A stretch of DNA of 64,000 bases from Deltaproteobacteria bacterium GWA2_38_16 (lineage in GTDB: Bacteria; Bdellovibrionota; JACOXK01; 2-02-FULL-40-11): assembly GCA_001797335.1 (NCBI GenBank), contig MGPE01000011.1:13154-77153 (forward strand), written 5' to 3'. Below, in pieces: positions 37,557 to 46,923 of this stretch (positions within the stretch are counted from its first letter, which is position 1; every line of letters begins with the position of its first letter). A program made the translations under genes and the position numbers. The notes under the pieces are model-generated. The model did not search any database. It was not told where the DNA came from and saw only the letters and a program-made list of their open reading frames with translations.

Positions 37557-38821
37557 ACTCGATATCCTATATCTTTTCGATAATAAGCATCTTTCCAATG
37601 AATATTTTTAACCGCTTCATAGACCGCTTGAATGGCTTTATCGTAGGTTTCCCCCAAAGCCACTACATTTAATACTCGCCCTCCAGCCGTTAAAATTTTC
37701 CCATTCTTTAACACAGTTCCCGCATGAAATAAAGTAACATCCGATAAGGACTGAACTGCCTCTAGGCCACTAATTTCATATCCTGTCTGATATGCTCCGG
37801 GATATCCCCCGGATGTCATGACCACACCCACCGCCGGCCTTGGATCCCATTTCAATTGAAGCGTATTTAACTTTCCTTGCATCGTAGCAGTGAGAACAGA
37901 TAAAAGATCTGACTGCAATCGGCATAAAAGCACCTGAGCCTCAGGATCCCCAAATCGAACATTAAATTCTAAAACATAAGGAACTCCTTTAGAAATCAAT
38001 AAACCAATATATAAAATTCCTTGATACTCTATCCCTTCTTTTTTAAATGCTGATAGCAGAGGATTTACAATTTCTTTTTGAATTTTGGCTTCCCACGTAT
38101 CATTAAACCAAGAAACCGGAGAATAGGCTCCCATCCCTCCTGTATTGGGCCCTTGATCCCCTTCCAATATTTTTTTATGATCTTGAGAAGTTGCTAAGGG
38201 TAAAAAGTGATTCCCATCCATTAATCCCAAATAAGACAGTTCTTCTCCCTCTAAAAAATTTTCAATCACAACACTGTTTCCTGCACCCCCAAATTGTTTT
38301 TGTTTCATAAGCATATCCAACGTTTCTTTAGCTTCTTTTGCCGAGGAACAAATCACCACTCCTTTTCCCTGAGCTAAGCCATCGGCCTTAATGACTAAAG
38401 GATACGATACAGATGAAGAAGCAATAGTGTCACAAGCTTGATCATACGCATTAAAAATCTGTGCAAGAGCCGTTGGAATACGGTATTTTTGTAAGAGTTT
38501 TTTTGAAAAAACTTTACTGGCCTCTAATTGGCTTGCTTTTTGAGTTACCCCAAAAATAGAAAGCCCTGCCTTTTTAAATTGATCAACAATACCTAAACTT
38601 AAGGGGATTTCAGGGCCAACCACGGTAAAATCAATGGCATGCTCCAAAGCCCATGTTTTTAACCCCAAAACATCCTGAATACCTATAGAGACATTTTGGG
38701 CAATTTGAGCTGTCCCTGCATTTCCAGGGGAAGAAAATAACTCTGTCACCTGCTGACTTTGTTTTAACTTCCAACAAAGTGCATGTTCACGTCCACCATT
38801 ACCAATGATTAAAACTTTCAT
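37529..38821 (-). CDS. purD: Phosphoribosylamine-glycine ligase
   Basis: 430 residues. MKVLIIGNGGREHALCWKL is the N-terminal signature. The ATP-grasp domain follows (VIKADGLAQGKGVVIC, EEFLEGEELS-like VIENFLEGEELSYLGLMDG), and VLEFNVRFGDPEAQVLL gives the metal site. Second step of purine synthesis. ATGA overlap with the upstream TPR gene. Confidence 0.96.
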   Translation of the reverse strand: MKVLIIGNGGREHALCWKLKQSQQVTELFSSPGNAGTAQIAQNVSIGIQDVLGLKTWALEHAIDFTVVGPEIPLSLGIVDQFKKAGLSIFGVTQKASQLEASKVFSKKLLQKYRIPTALAQIFNAYDQACDTIASSSVSYPLVIKADGLAQGKGVVICSSAKEAKETLDMLMKQKQFGGAGNSVVIENFLEGEELSYLGLMDGNHFLPLATSQDHKKILEGDQGPNTGGMGAYSPVSWFNDTWEAKIQKEIVNPLLSAFKKEGIEYQGILYIGLLISKGVPYVLEFNVRFGDPEAQVLLCRLQSDLLSVLTATMQGKLNTLQLKWDPRPAVGVVMTSGGYPGAYQTGYEISGLEAVQSLSDVTLFHAGTVLKNGKILTAGGRVLNVVALGETYDKAIQAVYEAVKNIHWKDAYYRKDIGYRVCQKQKLPF

Positions 38822-40521
38822 TTTGAATATTGAAGGAGCATTTTTTTTGAAGGTAAATAGTTGGGATCATATTCCAACGTTTTATTAAACGCTTCTTGAG
38901 CTTCCCCTACTCGATCCAAATGAATCAAAGCCACCCCTAATAAATGATATGCGGCTCCATAAAAAGGATCAAAACTAAATACCTTTCGACAGTGCTCAAT
39001 AGCTTCTTGATAATATCCCAATCGAATATGAATATCTGCCATAAAAACATGCGTTAAACTATTTTCATACCGATACCGAAGAGACGTTTTAAGTTCCGAT
39101 AAGGCCCCCTCTAAATCCCCTTCTTTTTGCAGAACATAGCCATAGATCATGTGCACTGTCGCATCTTCTTTATTGGTTTGAATTGCTTTTTGAATCCATT
39201 CTTTGCCTTGAGCAATATTACCATCCAGATAATATAACAATCCCAATCCTGCCATCAGTGTCGGAGAAATTCCTTTTTCTTTCAGCATAAAAGAATAGGC
39301 CTGAATAATAAATCGATAGCTCAACTCTTCTTGAGTATATCGAAAATCCTTATAATAATTTTTCTCATAATCAGGATCTCGTTGAACCATTTTTTCTAAA
39401 AATGAAAAAGCCATCTTTCGTTGATTTAGTTTAAAATAAATAACACTTAAATAAAGATACGACTGAGGAAGATTAGGATTAATTCGATTAGCATTCATGT
39501 ATTCCCGAATGGCTTCTTCGTTTTTATTGAGTTTCTGAAGTGTTCTTCCCAAATACAAATAAATGAGAGGAAGGTTTGGCTGTAATTGAACCGCCCGTTC
39601 AAAATATTTCCGAGCATTATAATATTGTTTTTCATAAAAATAGCAGTAGCCTAAATTAAAATGTGCAGGAGAAAAATTAGAATCCTGTTGAATAGCCACT
39701 TGAAAATGAGGCAATGCTTTTGAAAAATTATTCTCTTTTAAATCTAATAGTCCTAAATAATTTTCTATTTCTACGACCCATGTTTTCGGCAATTGTCGAT
39801 CACTGAGAAGGGTTAAAAACTGCGTTCGCAGCTGATCACTATTTTTATTTTCCTGAAGATCTAAAGCCAAAAGCCTGACTTTGGCTCTGACATCCGCTGG
39901 ATTTAAGCTAAGCGCTTTTTGATAAAGCTCATGAGCTTTTTTATATTCTCCTGCCGACTCTTCTATTTTGGCCTGGTAAAATAAAACATTTACTTTTTGA
40001 AATACATCAGAAATTTCTTCTAGAGGAGGCGTTTTTTCTTTTTGATTGACAGAAACCGTAGATAGCTCAGACTCAAAAGGTTTTTTTATTTCTGGATGAG
40101 GAAGTATTCTCCAAATAACAACCATAAAGATCACCAATAAAGAACTCCCTCCTATCCAAGGCACCCATCTGCGTTTATAGAGAGGAACCATCTCAATGGG
40201 TTTTGGAGACAAGGGTACTTCTTTTAGTTTAGGAGGAAGTGGCTTTGAAGAAACAGGAGGAGCCGTATATCCCTTCACTCCCGGCTGTGTCACGGAGGTC
40301 ACTTCTTCCGGAGAGAGATTAACGGTTTTTTCTTCTTCTACATATTGTGAAAAAGGCGGGCAATCTTTAACATATCCCCAAGGTTGTTCAGAACGGGCAA
40401 TTTCATCATAGGCACCAATTTCTGCTTCTCGAATAAGTTTTTTAACGGTTTCTGTATCAAAGGGGCCAATATAGTGGCGCTTGGCTTTTCGAACCAACCA
40501 TTCTTTAGGAGAGGAAGCCAT
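38818..40521 (-). CDS. GYF_2-domain and TPR membrane protein
   Basis: 567 residues. Residues ~7-60 resemble the GYF_2 domain (EWLVRKAKRHYIGPFDTETVKKLI, in two runs, IGPF being typical). A proline-rich linker follows, with one membrane segment at about 128-148 (VPWIGGSSLLVIFMVVIW). From about 185 to the end there are roughly ten tetratricopeptide repeats (for example AHELYQKALSLNPADV, PAHFNLGYCYFYEKQYYNAR). The topology puts the GYF_2 domain inside and the TPRs in the periplasm. It lies between purH and purD with overlaps of one and four bases, so it is co-translated with purine enzymes for no obvious reason. Confidence 0.82.
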   Translation of the reverse strand: MASSPKEWLVRKAKRHYIGPFDTETVKKLIREAEIGAYDEIARSEQPWGYVKDCPPFSQYVEEEKTVNLSPEEVTSVTQPGVKGYTAPPVSSKPLPPKLKEVPLSPKPIEMVPLYKRRWVPWIGGSSLLVIFMVVIWRILPHPEIKKPFESELSTVSVNQKEKTPPLEEISDVFQKVNVLFYQAKIEESAGEYKKAHELYQKALSLNPADVRAKVRLLALDLQENKNSDQLRTQFLTLLSDRQLPKTWVVEIENYLGLLDLKENNFSKALPHFQVAIQQDSNFSPAHFNLGYCYFYEKQYYNARKYFERAVQLQPNLPLIYLYLGRTLQKLNKNEEAIREYMNANRINPNLPQSYLYLSVIYFKLNQRKMAFSFLEKMVQRDPDYEKNYYKDFRYTQEELSYRFIIQAYSFMLKEKGISPTLMAGLGLLYYLDGNIAQGKEWIQKAIQTNKEDATVHMIYGYVLQKEGDLEGALSELKTSLRYRYENSLTHVFMADIHIRLGYYQEAIEHCRKVFSFDPFYGAAYHLLGVALIHLDRVGEAQEAFNKTLEYDPNYLPSKKMLLQYSK

Positions 40522-42086
40522 TAGTGTTTAAAATGTCTAGTTTTTGTAAAAACCATGGTTATCTTTTTTTCTTTGGCGGCTTGAATCACTTCTTCATCTC
40601 GAATAGAGCCCCCCGGTTGCACAATAGCGGCCAAATGAGATCCCTCTAAAAGATCAATACTATCTCGGAAAGGGAAAAACCCGTCTGAAGCTAAAACCGC
40701 GCCCTTGGTTTTTCCTTGCGCTTTTTCTAAGGCTTGTTTCACTGCTTCCACTCGAGAAGTTTGCCCTACCCCCATTCCTACTGTATGCGATGCATTGGCA
40801 ATGACAATGGCATTGGACGTCATGTGCTTGGCGACTTTCCACGCAAACACCAATGACTCTTGAATAGAGTCTAACACTTTTTCACCTGTCACTACCGTCC
40901 AAGGCTTTGGATCTATGGTTCCTAGGTCCCGATGCTGCACCAGTAATCCACCCGTAATTTTTTTAAAATCCACTTTTTCTGGAGAAACATCTCCGTTAAA
41001 ATCCAACGTTAAAAGTCTTAGATTCTTTTTCTTTTCCAAAAGTGACAGTGCTTTTTTATCAAAAGAGGGTGCTAAAATAGCTTCTAAAAAAATCTTATTC
41101 ATGAGTAGCGCGCATTCCTCTGACACTTCTCGATTTAAAACCACAACCCCTCCAAAGGCTGACTGAGGATCTGAGTCCAAGGCAGCTTGAAACGCCTTGG
41201 TCATGCTATGCTTATCCCGTCCTACTCCACAGGGATTGGTGTGCTTAATAATGACACATATGGGTTCTTTAAATTCTTTGGCAATATCTAATCCATGGTG
41301 CAAATCATAAATATTATTAAAAGAAAGTTCTTTTCCCCCCAATATTTTTGCTTTAGGAATAGAGGGCTCTTGGGTAGTTTCATCCACATACAAAGCCCCT
41401 CCTTGATGAGGATTTTCCCCATACCGCAAATCTTGTACTTTTCGATAGCGTAATTGGAAACTGGGAGTAAAAAACTTATCCGTATCTTTTTGATTATCCG
41501 TGAGCCCATATAAATAATTAGAAATGTGGCGATCATAAGCGGCCGTCATAGAAAATGCTTTGACAGCTAATCGCATACGAGTTTCAGAAGAAATTTCATG
41601 ATTATTTTTATTCATTTCTTCTAAAATAAGCGCATAATCTTTGGGATCCGTAATCACAATGACATCTTGATAATTTTTGGCAGCTGCCCGAATAAGACTT
41701 ACCCCTCCGATATCAATATTTTCAATGGCATCTGAAAGCGTACAGTCCGCTTTTGCAATGGTTTGCTCAAAAGGATAAAGATTAATAACCACCATATGAA
41801 TTTCTGAAATCCCAAATTCTTTAAGCTGTTCTAATTGATGAGGATCGGCACGCCTCACCAACAGCCCTCCATAAATTTTAGGATGAAGCGTTTTAACCCG
41901 CCCCTGTAAAATTTCAGGAAATCCCGTGTAGTCAGACACAGACATGACTTTAATATTATTTTCTTCCAAAAGTTTAGACGTTCCACCCGTAGAAATAATT
42001 TCTATTTTTTGTTTTCGAAGCACTTTAACAAAATCAACAATGCCTTCTTTATTAGAGACAGAAACGAGGGCTCTTAAAATCTTCAC
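40521..42086 (-). CDS. purH: Bifunctional AICAR formyltransferase / IMP cyclohydrolase
   Basis: 521 residues, full length. The N-terminal MGS-like IMP cyclohydrolase domain (ALVSVSNKEGIVDFVKVL, STGGTSKLLEE, GRVKTLHPKIYGGLL) and C-terminal AICAR transformylase domain (LRYGENPHQGGALY, CVIIKHTNPCGVG, SDGFFPFRDSIDLL) are both present. Last two steps to IMP. The stop shares a base with the TPR gene (TAATG). Confidence 0.97.
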   Translation of the reverse strand: MKILRALVSVSNKEGIVDFVKVLRKQKIEIISTGGTSKLLEENNIKVMSVSDYTGFPEILQGRVKTLHPKIYGGLLVRRADPHQLEQLKEFGISEIHMVVINLYPFEQTIAKADCTLSDAIENIDIGGVSLIRAAAKNYQDVIVITDPKDYALILEEMNKNNHEISSETRMRLAVKAFSMTAAYDRHISNYLYGLTDNQKDTDKFFTPSFQLRYRKVQDLRYGENPHQGGALYVDETTQEPSIPKAKILGGKELSFNNIYDLHHGLDIAKEFKEPICVIIKHTNPCGVGRDKHSMTKAFQAALDSDPQSAFGGVVVLNREVSEECALLMNKIFLEAILAPSFDKKALSLLEKKKNLRLLTLDFNGDVSPEKVDFKKITGGLLVQHRDLGTIDPKPWTVVTGEKVLDSIQESLVFAWKVAKHMTSNAIVIANASHTVGMGVGQTSRVEAVKQALEKAQGKTKGAVLASDGFFPFRDSIDLLEGSHLAAIVQPGGSIRDEEVIQAAKEKKITMVFTKTRHFKH

Positions 42087-42121
42087 GCCCAGATTATGAG
42101 TATTTTTAAGGTGAATTGCAA

Positions 42122-43240
42122 CTACTTTAGCACTACTCTAGGCACTCGATATGATACGGCGCATAAAATTTCCCAAGGAATAGACTGAATACGTTCTGCC
42201 ATGTCTTCTACTGTTATTTGATTCTTCCCTTGTTTCCCAAGAATAACTACTTCATCTCCTATCCCAGCTTCAGGAATATGTGTCACTTCGACCATACAAA
42301 CATCCATGCATACTACTCCAACGATAGAAGCTTTTTTCCCCCGAATCAGTACCTCACCTTTATTTGAAAAATTTCTCATCAATCCATCGGCATACCCCAT
42401 GGGAATGGTTGCAACCCATCCATCTTGCGTAAAGCGATGCGTATATCCATAGCTAATATAATCTCCCTTTTTCACTTTCTTTAACTGAATCACTTTACTC
42501 TTTAACGTCATCACAGGCTTTAATTCCAATTTTTCTCGAAGTGCTTTGGTGGGATAGGCTCCATAAAGCGTAATTCCAGGGCGCACCAAATTTTCATTCA
42601 CCCCAAAATCATTTAAAATAGCTCCGCTATTGGCCAAGTGTGTATAGGGAAATGAAATGGGACTTATTTTTTTTAACTGACGAAATAGTTGAATTTGAGC
42701 TTCATTAAAATGACTATGACGCTCTCCATTGGCAAAATGAGTCATCATTCCTTGAAACTGTATATTTTTAAATTTATTAATTGATTTAAATAACTTATGA
42801 GCATTTTCTAAAGTAAATCCTAATCTATTCATTCCTGTATCTACTTTGATGTGCACCGTTCCTTTTTTATTTTTTTTCTTACAAAAAGCATTATACGCAT
42901 TTAAAAAATCCAGGTGATAAAATACAGGGGTTAAGTGATAGGCCCAAAGCTCTGAAAACGTTTTAGGATCTTGTCCACCCGTCAAAATAACAATGGGAGT
43001 TTTAATGCCATTTTCTCTTAAGCGAATCCCCTCTTCCAAATACGCCACCGCTAAAAAAGGTACTTTTAATTTTTCTAATCGCGCAGCAATAGCACTATCA
43101 CCATGGCCATAGGCATTGGCTTTCACCACCGCCATGATGGATACTTTAGGCCCAATTTTTTGTTGCAATTGTTTTACATTAAATTCCAAAGCAGATAGGT
43201 CAATCTCTGCAACAGTCGGACGAAGAAGATGTTGGGACAT
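42122..43240 (-). CDS. alr: Alanine racemase
   Basis: 372 residues. The PLP lysine is in MAVVKANAYGHGD; MNRLGF and MTHFANGE line the barrel. The C-terminal domain holds the catalytic Tyr in YISYGYTHRF, followed by ATIPMGYADGLMR and GVVCMDVCMVEVT. It makes D-Ala for peptidoglycan. It lies 35 bases upstream of purH on the same strand and may be the first gene of that operon. Confidence 0.95.
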   Translation of the reverse strand: MSQHLLRPTVAEIDLSALEFNVKQLQQKIGPKVSIMAVVKANAYGHGDSAIAARLEKLKVPFLAVAYLEEGIRLRENGIKTPIVILTGGQDPKTFSELWAYHLTPVFYHLDFLNAYNAFCKKKNKKGTVHIKVDTGMNRLGFTLENAHKLFKSINKFKNIQFQGMMTHFANGERHSHFNEAQIQLFRQLKKISPISFPYTHLANSGAILNDFGVNENLVRPGITLYGAYPTKALREKLELKPVMTLKSKVIQLKKVKKGDYISYGYTHRFTQDGWVATIPMGYADGLMRNFSNKGEVLIRGKKASIVGVVCMDVCMVEVTHIPEAGIGDEVVILGKQGKNQITVEDMAERIQSIPWEILCAVSYRVPRVVLK

Positions 43241-43267
43241 ATAAACACTTACTTAACTGAAAAAAGA

Positions 43268-43297
43268 TTGAAGTTTCAAGACTATTCTTGATATGAG
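43268..43297 (+). promoter_or_regulatory. Possible tRNA-Thr promoter
   Basis: TTGAAG (43268-43273), 18-base spacer, TATGAG (43292-43297). The predicted start falls just ahead of the mature tRNA 5' end at 43308. Weak match. Confidence 0.35.
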
Positions 43298-43307
43298 TAT
43301 TTTTTAG

Positions 43308-43380
43308 GCCGACGTAGCTCAGCTGGTAGAGCAGCTCATTCGTAATGAGCAGGTCACCGGTTCGATTCCGGTCGTCGGCT
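43308..43380 (+). tRNA. tRNA-Thr (anticodon CGT)
   Basis: 73 bases fold into a cloverleaf: acceptor GCCGACG/CGTCGGC with discriminator T, D-stem GCTC/GAGC, anticodon stem GCTCA/TGAGC around TTCGTAA (anticodon CGT, reading ACG), and T-arm ACCGG-TTCGATT-CCGGT. CCA is not encoded. The 3' end begins a 12-bp sequence repeated 585 bases downstream. Confidence 0.96.
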
Positions 43381-43389
43381 TACGATTTT
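43378..43389. repeat. Direct repeat at tRNA 3' end (left copy)
   Basis: GCTTACGATTTT, comprising the last three bases of tRNA-Thr and the next nine. The identical sequence recurs at 43963-43974. Together they bracket the DUF2442/DUF4160 pair, like attachment-site copies. Confidence 0.55.
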
Positions 43390-43662
43390 CTATGAGGCTT
43401 TCTTTTGAGGCATACTAAATCTTTCGGGATAAATTAAAAAAACGGCCGATAAATCTTCATCTAAATCAGGCCAATGAATCCCAATGCCACTCCCTAAAAT
43501 TTCAAAATTTAAAAGCTGTGCTTTAGTTGCATTTTCAAGCTTTGGAGAAATAGATTTATGCCGTTTTATAATTTTCCCAGATGTTGTTTTTATATGTAAA
43601 TAACCACCTATAATCCAAAATTTTTCTAATCTTATTTTATCTTCAAGTCTTAAAGAACTCAT
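43390..43662 (-). CDS. DUF2442 family protein
   Basis: 90 residues. LHIKTTSGKIIKRHKSISPKL and the C-terminal GIGIHWPDLDEDLSAVFLI match DUF2442, where the W-P-D-L-D-E-D-L motif is diagnostic. A near-perfect Shine-Dalgarno (AAGGAGGT, 43666-43673 on the minus strand) precedes ATG. It overlaps the DUF4160 gene by 20 bases. DUF2442 and DUF4160 commonly occur as a pair and behave in databases like a toxin-antitoxin-type cassette; which is which is not settled. Confidence 0.8.
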   Translation of the reverse strand: MSSLRLEDKIRLEKFWIIGGYLHIKTTSGKIIKRHKSISPKLENATKAQLLNFEILGSGIGIHWPDLDEDLSAVFLIYPERFSMPQKKAS

Positions 43663-43885
43663 ACCACCTCCTTAAAAAGATCTCTCTATTTTCCAAAACA
43701 ATGGCTTCAATTTTTCTTAATTCATGAAGTTTAAAACCACTATTATGAGCCAAACGAACTTTTGGTGCGAGCCAGAATTTACAAAGATGGGAACCTTTTT
43801 GAACATGAACATGTGGCTTTTCATTCCCCTCATTCGAGAAGAAGAAAAATCTGGCTCCATCAATAATAACTACAGTTGGACTCAC
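43643..43885 (-). CDS. DUF4160 family protein
   Basis: 80 residues. The start is GTG, chosen because AGGAGG lies six bases upstream. MSPTVVIIDGARFFFFSNEGN followed by KPHVHVQKGSHLCKFWL and LRKIEAIVLENREIFLRRWYEFF (in separate runs) is the DUF4160 pattern, with the conserved EKPHVHV. First gene of the two-gene cassette downstream of tRNA-Thr. Confidence 0.8.
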   Translation of the reverse strand: MSPTVVIIDGARFFFFSNEGNEKPHVHVQKGSHLCKFWLAPKVRLAHNSGFKLHELRKIEAIVLENREIFLRRWYEFFKT

Positions 43886-43962
43886 GCTATGCCTCCTAAA
43901 ACATATATAATATATATCAAATAATATAATTTGTCATCGGTTCGTATAACCTAGCCTCACCC

Positions 43963-43974
43963 GCTTACGATTTT
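43963..43974. repeat. Direct repeat, right copy
   Basis: GCTTACGATTTT, identical to 43378-43389. Just upstream, CGGTTCG also recurs, in the position of the tRNA T-loop, so this may be a decayed tRNA 3' remnant. The repeat contains the stop codon of the membrane-protein gene that follows. Confidence 0.5.
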
Positions 43975-44621
43975 AATCGTTTAAAGTAGACGATGAGGCA
44001 CAGGGCAAAATAGGAAAGTAAAATGGGGCAGAATAAAAGCTGAGTGATGACACGCCCTAGGAAAAACATTGCCAAAAGATACAGCACTACAAAAAATAAG
44101 AAAAAATAAAAAAGAGCCCAGGAGTTTTCTCCAACCACTTTTTCACTGCGAGCTAACACAACATCGGAAGTTAAATTTTCTTGATACTCTAACATAGAAA
44201 TAGGCCACACCATAAAATAGTGGAAGAATGTTTTAATACGAAAAAAAGCTTTTGCGGTTGTCACAAGATAGAGTTTAAGTCTCCCCCCTTCTTCTTGAAG
44301 TACATCTATACTCCATAAGGGAGTTTTCTTTTCTTCCCGTCTAGAAATATAAAATAAAACAAAAAATTCTTGAAAAACCACAAAGACAACCAGTAAGAAA
44401 AAATAAAACACATACAGAAATGGCAAGATCATCCACAAAATGACGGGGCGATCCCCCAATAACAAAGTCGTAGGACCAAAAATTAATACTCCTACTAAAA
44501 GACTTAAAATTCCAAGTCCCAAAGAAAAAACAAAGCTAATGAGCACTAAAATTCCCCCAAAGGGAGTGATGAGCTCTGTAAGACCTTCTTTTAGAATATT
44601 AAGGGGAAAGAGCTTATGCAT
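43965..44621 (-). CDS. Multi-pass membrane protein, unknown
   Basis: 218 residues with about five hydrophobic segments (GILVLISFVFSLGLGILSLL, ILPFLYVFYFFLLVVFVVF, LFYFFLFFVVLYLLAMFFLG and others) and one soluble loop (ISRREEKKTPLWSIDVLQEEGG, in two runs). No diagnostic motif; a general resemblance to EI24-like inner-membrane proteins is not strong enough to name it. Diverges from nadB with an 84-base gap. Confidence 0.68.
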   Translation of the reverse strand: MHKLFPLNILKEGLTELITPFGGILVLISFVFSLGLGILSLLVGVLIFGPTTLLLGDRPVILWMILPFLYVFYFFLLVVFVVFQEFFVLFYISRREEKKTPLWSIDVLQEEGGRLKLYLVTTAKAFFRIKTFFHYFMVWPISMLEYQENLTSDVVLARSEKVVGENSWALFYFFLFFVVLYLLAMFFLGRVITQLLFCPILLSYFALCLIVYFKRLKS

Positions 44622-44705
44622 ATATAGGTTTATGGTACGGGAGTTTCCAGCACAAAATCAAGCAGAATAAGACAGGCCCCATTGCGCTCTGTATCTACCT
44701 GAGAT

Positions 44706-46364
44706 ATGACAAAGAATATGAAAAAATGTGGCTTTCTGGTCATTGGCAGTGGCATTGCTGGCCTCTCTTATGCCCTAAAAGTAGCAGATCATGGAAACGT
44801 TCATCTCATCACCAAAGACCGGCTCGAAGAATCCGCCACTTCCTATGCCCAAGGTGGCATTGCTTCCGTATTTGACGAAAAAGATTCTTTTACACGACAC
44901 ATTCAAGATACTTTGAAATCTGGTGATGGACTCTGTGATCCTGCTATTGTTACTCTCTGTGTTACGGAAGGCCCTGCTCGAATCAAAGAACTCGTTCAAT
45001 GGGGAGTACAATTTACAAAGCAGCAAAAAAAAGAATTTCATCTCCATCAAGAAGGTGGTCATTCTCACCGACGTATTCTTCACGCTAAAGACACCACTGG
45101 AAAAGCTATCTCTTGCGCCTTAATTCAAAAAGTCAAACATCACCCCAATATTCATATTTTTGAATACCATGAGGCTATTGACCTTATCACTACTCGTAAA
45201 TTCTTAGATCCCTTGAAAAAAGATCATTGTTGGGGCGCCTATGCCTTAAATATCAAAACACAAAAAATCGAAAGTTTTTTGGCTCCTATTACCGTTCTTG
45301 CAACAGGAGGATCTGGAAAAGTATATCTTTATACCACAAACCCTGACACCGCCACCGGAGATGGTATTGCCATGGCATACCGAGCAGGAGTTGCCATTTC
45401 AAATATGGAATTTTTTCAATTTCACCCCACTTGCCTCTATCACCCTCAGGCAAAATCATTTTTAATTTCAGAAGCTGTCAGAGGTGAAGGCGGAGTTTTA
45501 ATTCGAAAAGATGGCACAGCCTTTATGAAACGATATACCAAAGATGGCTCTCTAGCCACGCGCGATATTGTGGCTCGTGCCATTGATAGCGAACTTAAGC
45601 GCACAGGCGATGATTGTGTTTTTTTAGATATCACCCATAAAGGGCCAAAATTTATTAAAGCACATTTCCCCCACATTTATAAAAAATGCTTTTCTCTTGG
45701 GATTGATATTACAAAAGACCCCATTCCCGTCGTTCCTGCTGCTCATTATCAGTGCGGGGGAATCATCACCAATTCCCATGGGCAAACTTCTTTAAAAGGA
45801 CTTTTTGCCATTGGAGAAGTTGCCTGTACAGGTCTTCATGGCGCCAATCGATTGGCCAGTAATTCTTTATTAGAAGGAGCTGTCTTTGCCCACCGAGCAG
45901 CATTGCAATCCCTTGAATCCCCTATTCTAAAATCTCAAAAAATTCCTTCTATTCCTCCGTGGAACTCCGGCCGTGCTAAAGATTCCGATGAATTGGTATT
46001 GATTGCCCATCTTTGGGATGAAATTCGGCGCTTCATGTGGAACTATGTCGGCATTGTTCGATCCAATAAACGATTGGAACGCGCCCATCGAAGAATAAAA
46101 ATTTTACAAGAAGAAATTAATGAATACTATTGGGATTTTATTTTAACCAAAGACCTCATTGAATTAAGAAATATCGCTGTCGTAGCCAAAATTATTATTG
46201 AACATTCTTTACGGCGCACGGAGAGTCGGGGGCTTCATTACACCATCGATTATCCTAAGAAAAATTCTTCTCTTTGTTCCAAGGACACACCTCTTGGCAC
46301 ACCTCACACCCAGGCGCCTCATAAGAGATACACCGTCTCGCATCCAATTCATAAGGAGCCATAA
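44706..46364 (+). CDS. nadB: L-aspartate oxidase
   Basis: 552 residues. FAD motif [17 protein letters not shown], then [33 protein letters not shown] and FHPTCLYHP, and the ending [12 protein letters not shown] typical of NadB. It oxidises aspartate to iminoaspartate for NAD synthesis; nadA and nadC are not in the window. ATG 44706 is used, with ATG 44718 equally possible. After the normal end the frame continues ~35 residues, antisense to the last 110 bases of queG, so the tail is probably non-functional. Confidence 0.94.
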   Translation: MTKNMKKCGFLVIGSGIAGLSYALKVADHGNVHLITKDRLEESATSYAQGGIASVFDEKDSFTRHIQDTLKSGDGLCDPAIVTLCVTEGPARIKELVQWGVQFTKQQKKEFHLHQEGGHSHRRILHAKDTTGKAISCALIQKVKHHPNIHIFEYHEAIDLITTRKFLDPLKKDHCWGAYALNIKTQKIESFLAPITVLATGGSGKVYLYTTNPDTATGDGIAMAYRAGVAISNMEFFQFHPTCLYHPQAKSFLISEAVRGEGGVLIRKDGTAFMKRYTKDGSLATRDIVARAIDSELKRTGDDCVFLDITHKGPKFIKAHFPHIYKKCFSLGIDITKDPIPVVPAAHYQCGGIITNSHGQTSLKGLFAIGEVACTGLHGANRLASNSLLEGAVFAHRAALQSLESPILKSQKIPSIPPWNSGRAKDSDELVLIAHLWDEIRRFMWNYVGIVRSNKRLERAHRRIKILQEEINEYYWDFILTKDLIELRNIAVVAKIIIEHSLRRTESRGLHYTIDYPKKNSSLCSKDTPLGTPHTQAPHKRYTVSHPIHKEP

Positions 46365-46923
46365 AAGCTTTCGTAGGACATGCCTCTACGCATTTCTGAC
46401 AGGAACCACACTGATTGACGAGCAGAGGATCTCTTTCTAACTCTATATTGATTAAAATTTCTCCCAAGAAAACATGCGAACCATAATGGGGATGAATAAG
46501 AAGGGTATTTTTACCTATCCACCCTAAACCGGCACATTGGGCAAAACTTTTTTCTAAAAGAGGAGCCGTATCACAGCACACATACCCTTTTACCTCTGGG
46601 GCAAACTCTTGTATTTTATTAAAAAGTTCTTTTAGTTTTTTCTTCATCACCACATGATACTCATCTCCCCATTCACTGTATGTTTTATATTTCAATGCAC
46701 AGGAGATAATAGATTTCGCTTGAGGGAAAAGATGCCTAGGATCTTTTTTGATGGGTTCATGTTTTTTCAAATACATCATTTTCCCGTGATATCCTTTTTC
46801 TAACCACCGTTCATAAAAAGGAAAGTGGAAAGAAGGCAGGGCCAGTGAAATTCCTACTTCCTGGAAACCAATAGCTTTCCCTACTATTTTTATTTCCTGA
46901 GATAGCTCATACCTATCGAGCAT
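46255..46923 (-). CDS. queG: Epoxyqueuosine reductase-like protein, shortened
   Basis: 222 residues from ATG 46923, preceded by a GGGAGGGG stretch. [36 protein letters not shown] (in two runs; catalytic Asp) and the ferredoxin motifs [12 protein letters not shown] and [10 protein letters not shown] are all QueG. Typical QueG proteins are 310-380 residues. Here about 20 residues are missing between RCISY and GCEVC, and the protein ends right after the second cluster motif, lacking the C-terminal repeats. All eight cluster cysteines remain, so it may still reduce epoxyqueuosine. Its 3' end is antisense to the nadB tail. Confidence 0.82.
   Translation of the reverse strand: MLDRYELSQEIKIVGKAIGFQEVGISLALPSFHFPFYERWLEKGYHGKMMYLKKHEPIKKDPRHLFPQAKSIISCALKYKTYSEWGDEYHVVMKKKLKELFNKIQEFAPEVKGYVCCDTAPLLEKSFAQCAGLGWIGKNTLLIHPHYGSHVFLGEILINIELERDPLLVNQCGSCQKCVEACPTKAFMAPYELDARRCISYEAPGCEVCQEVCPWNKEKNFS

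Noticed and set aside
39000-40500. TPR-coding repeats as a CRISPR or tandem DNA repeat
   Set aside because: Repetition is at protein level only, with ~34-residue spacing and no nucleotide-level repeat.
43265-43280. Small inverted repeat TTGAA..TTCAAG upstream of tRNA-Thr as a regulatory site
   Set aside because: Too short and AT-rich to separate from chance.
46198-46440. Possible extra gene in the nadB/queG overlap
   Set aside because: The only open frame there lacks codon pattern and motifs; it is a shadow of queG and nadB.
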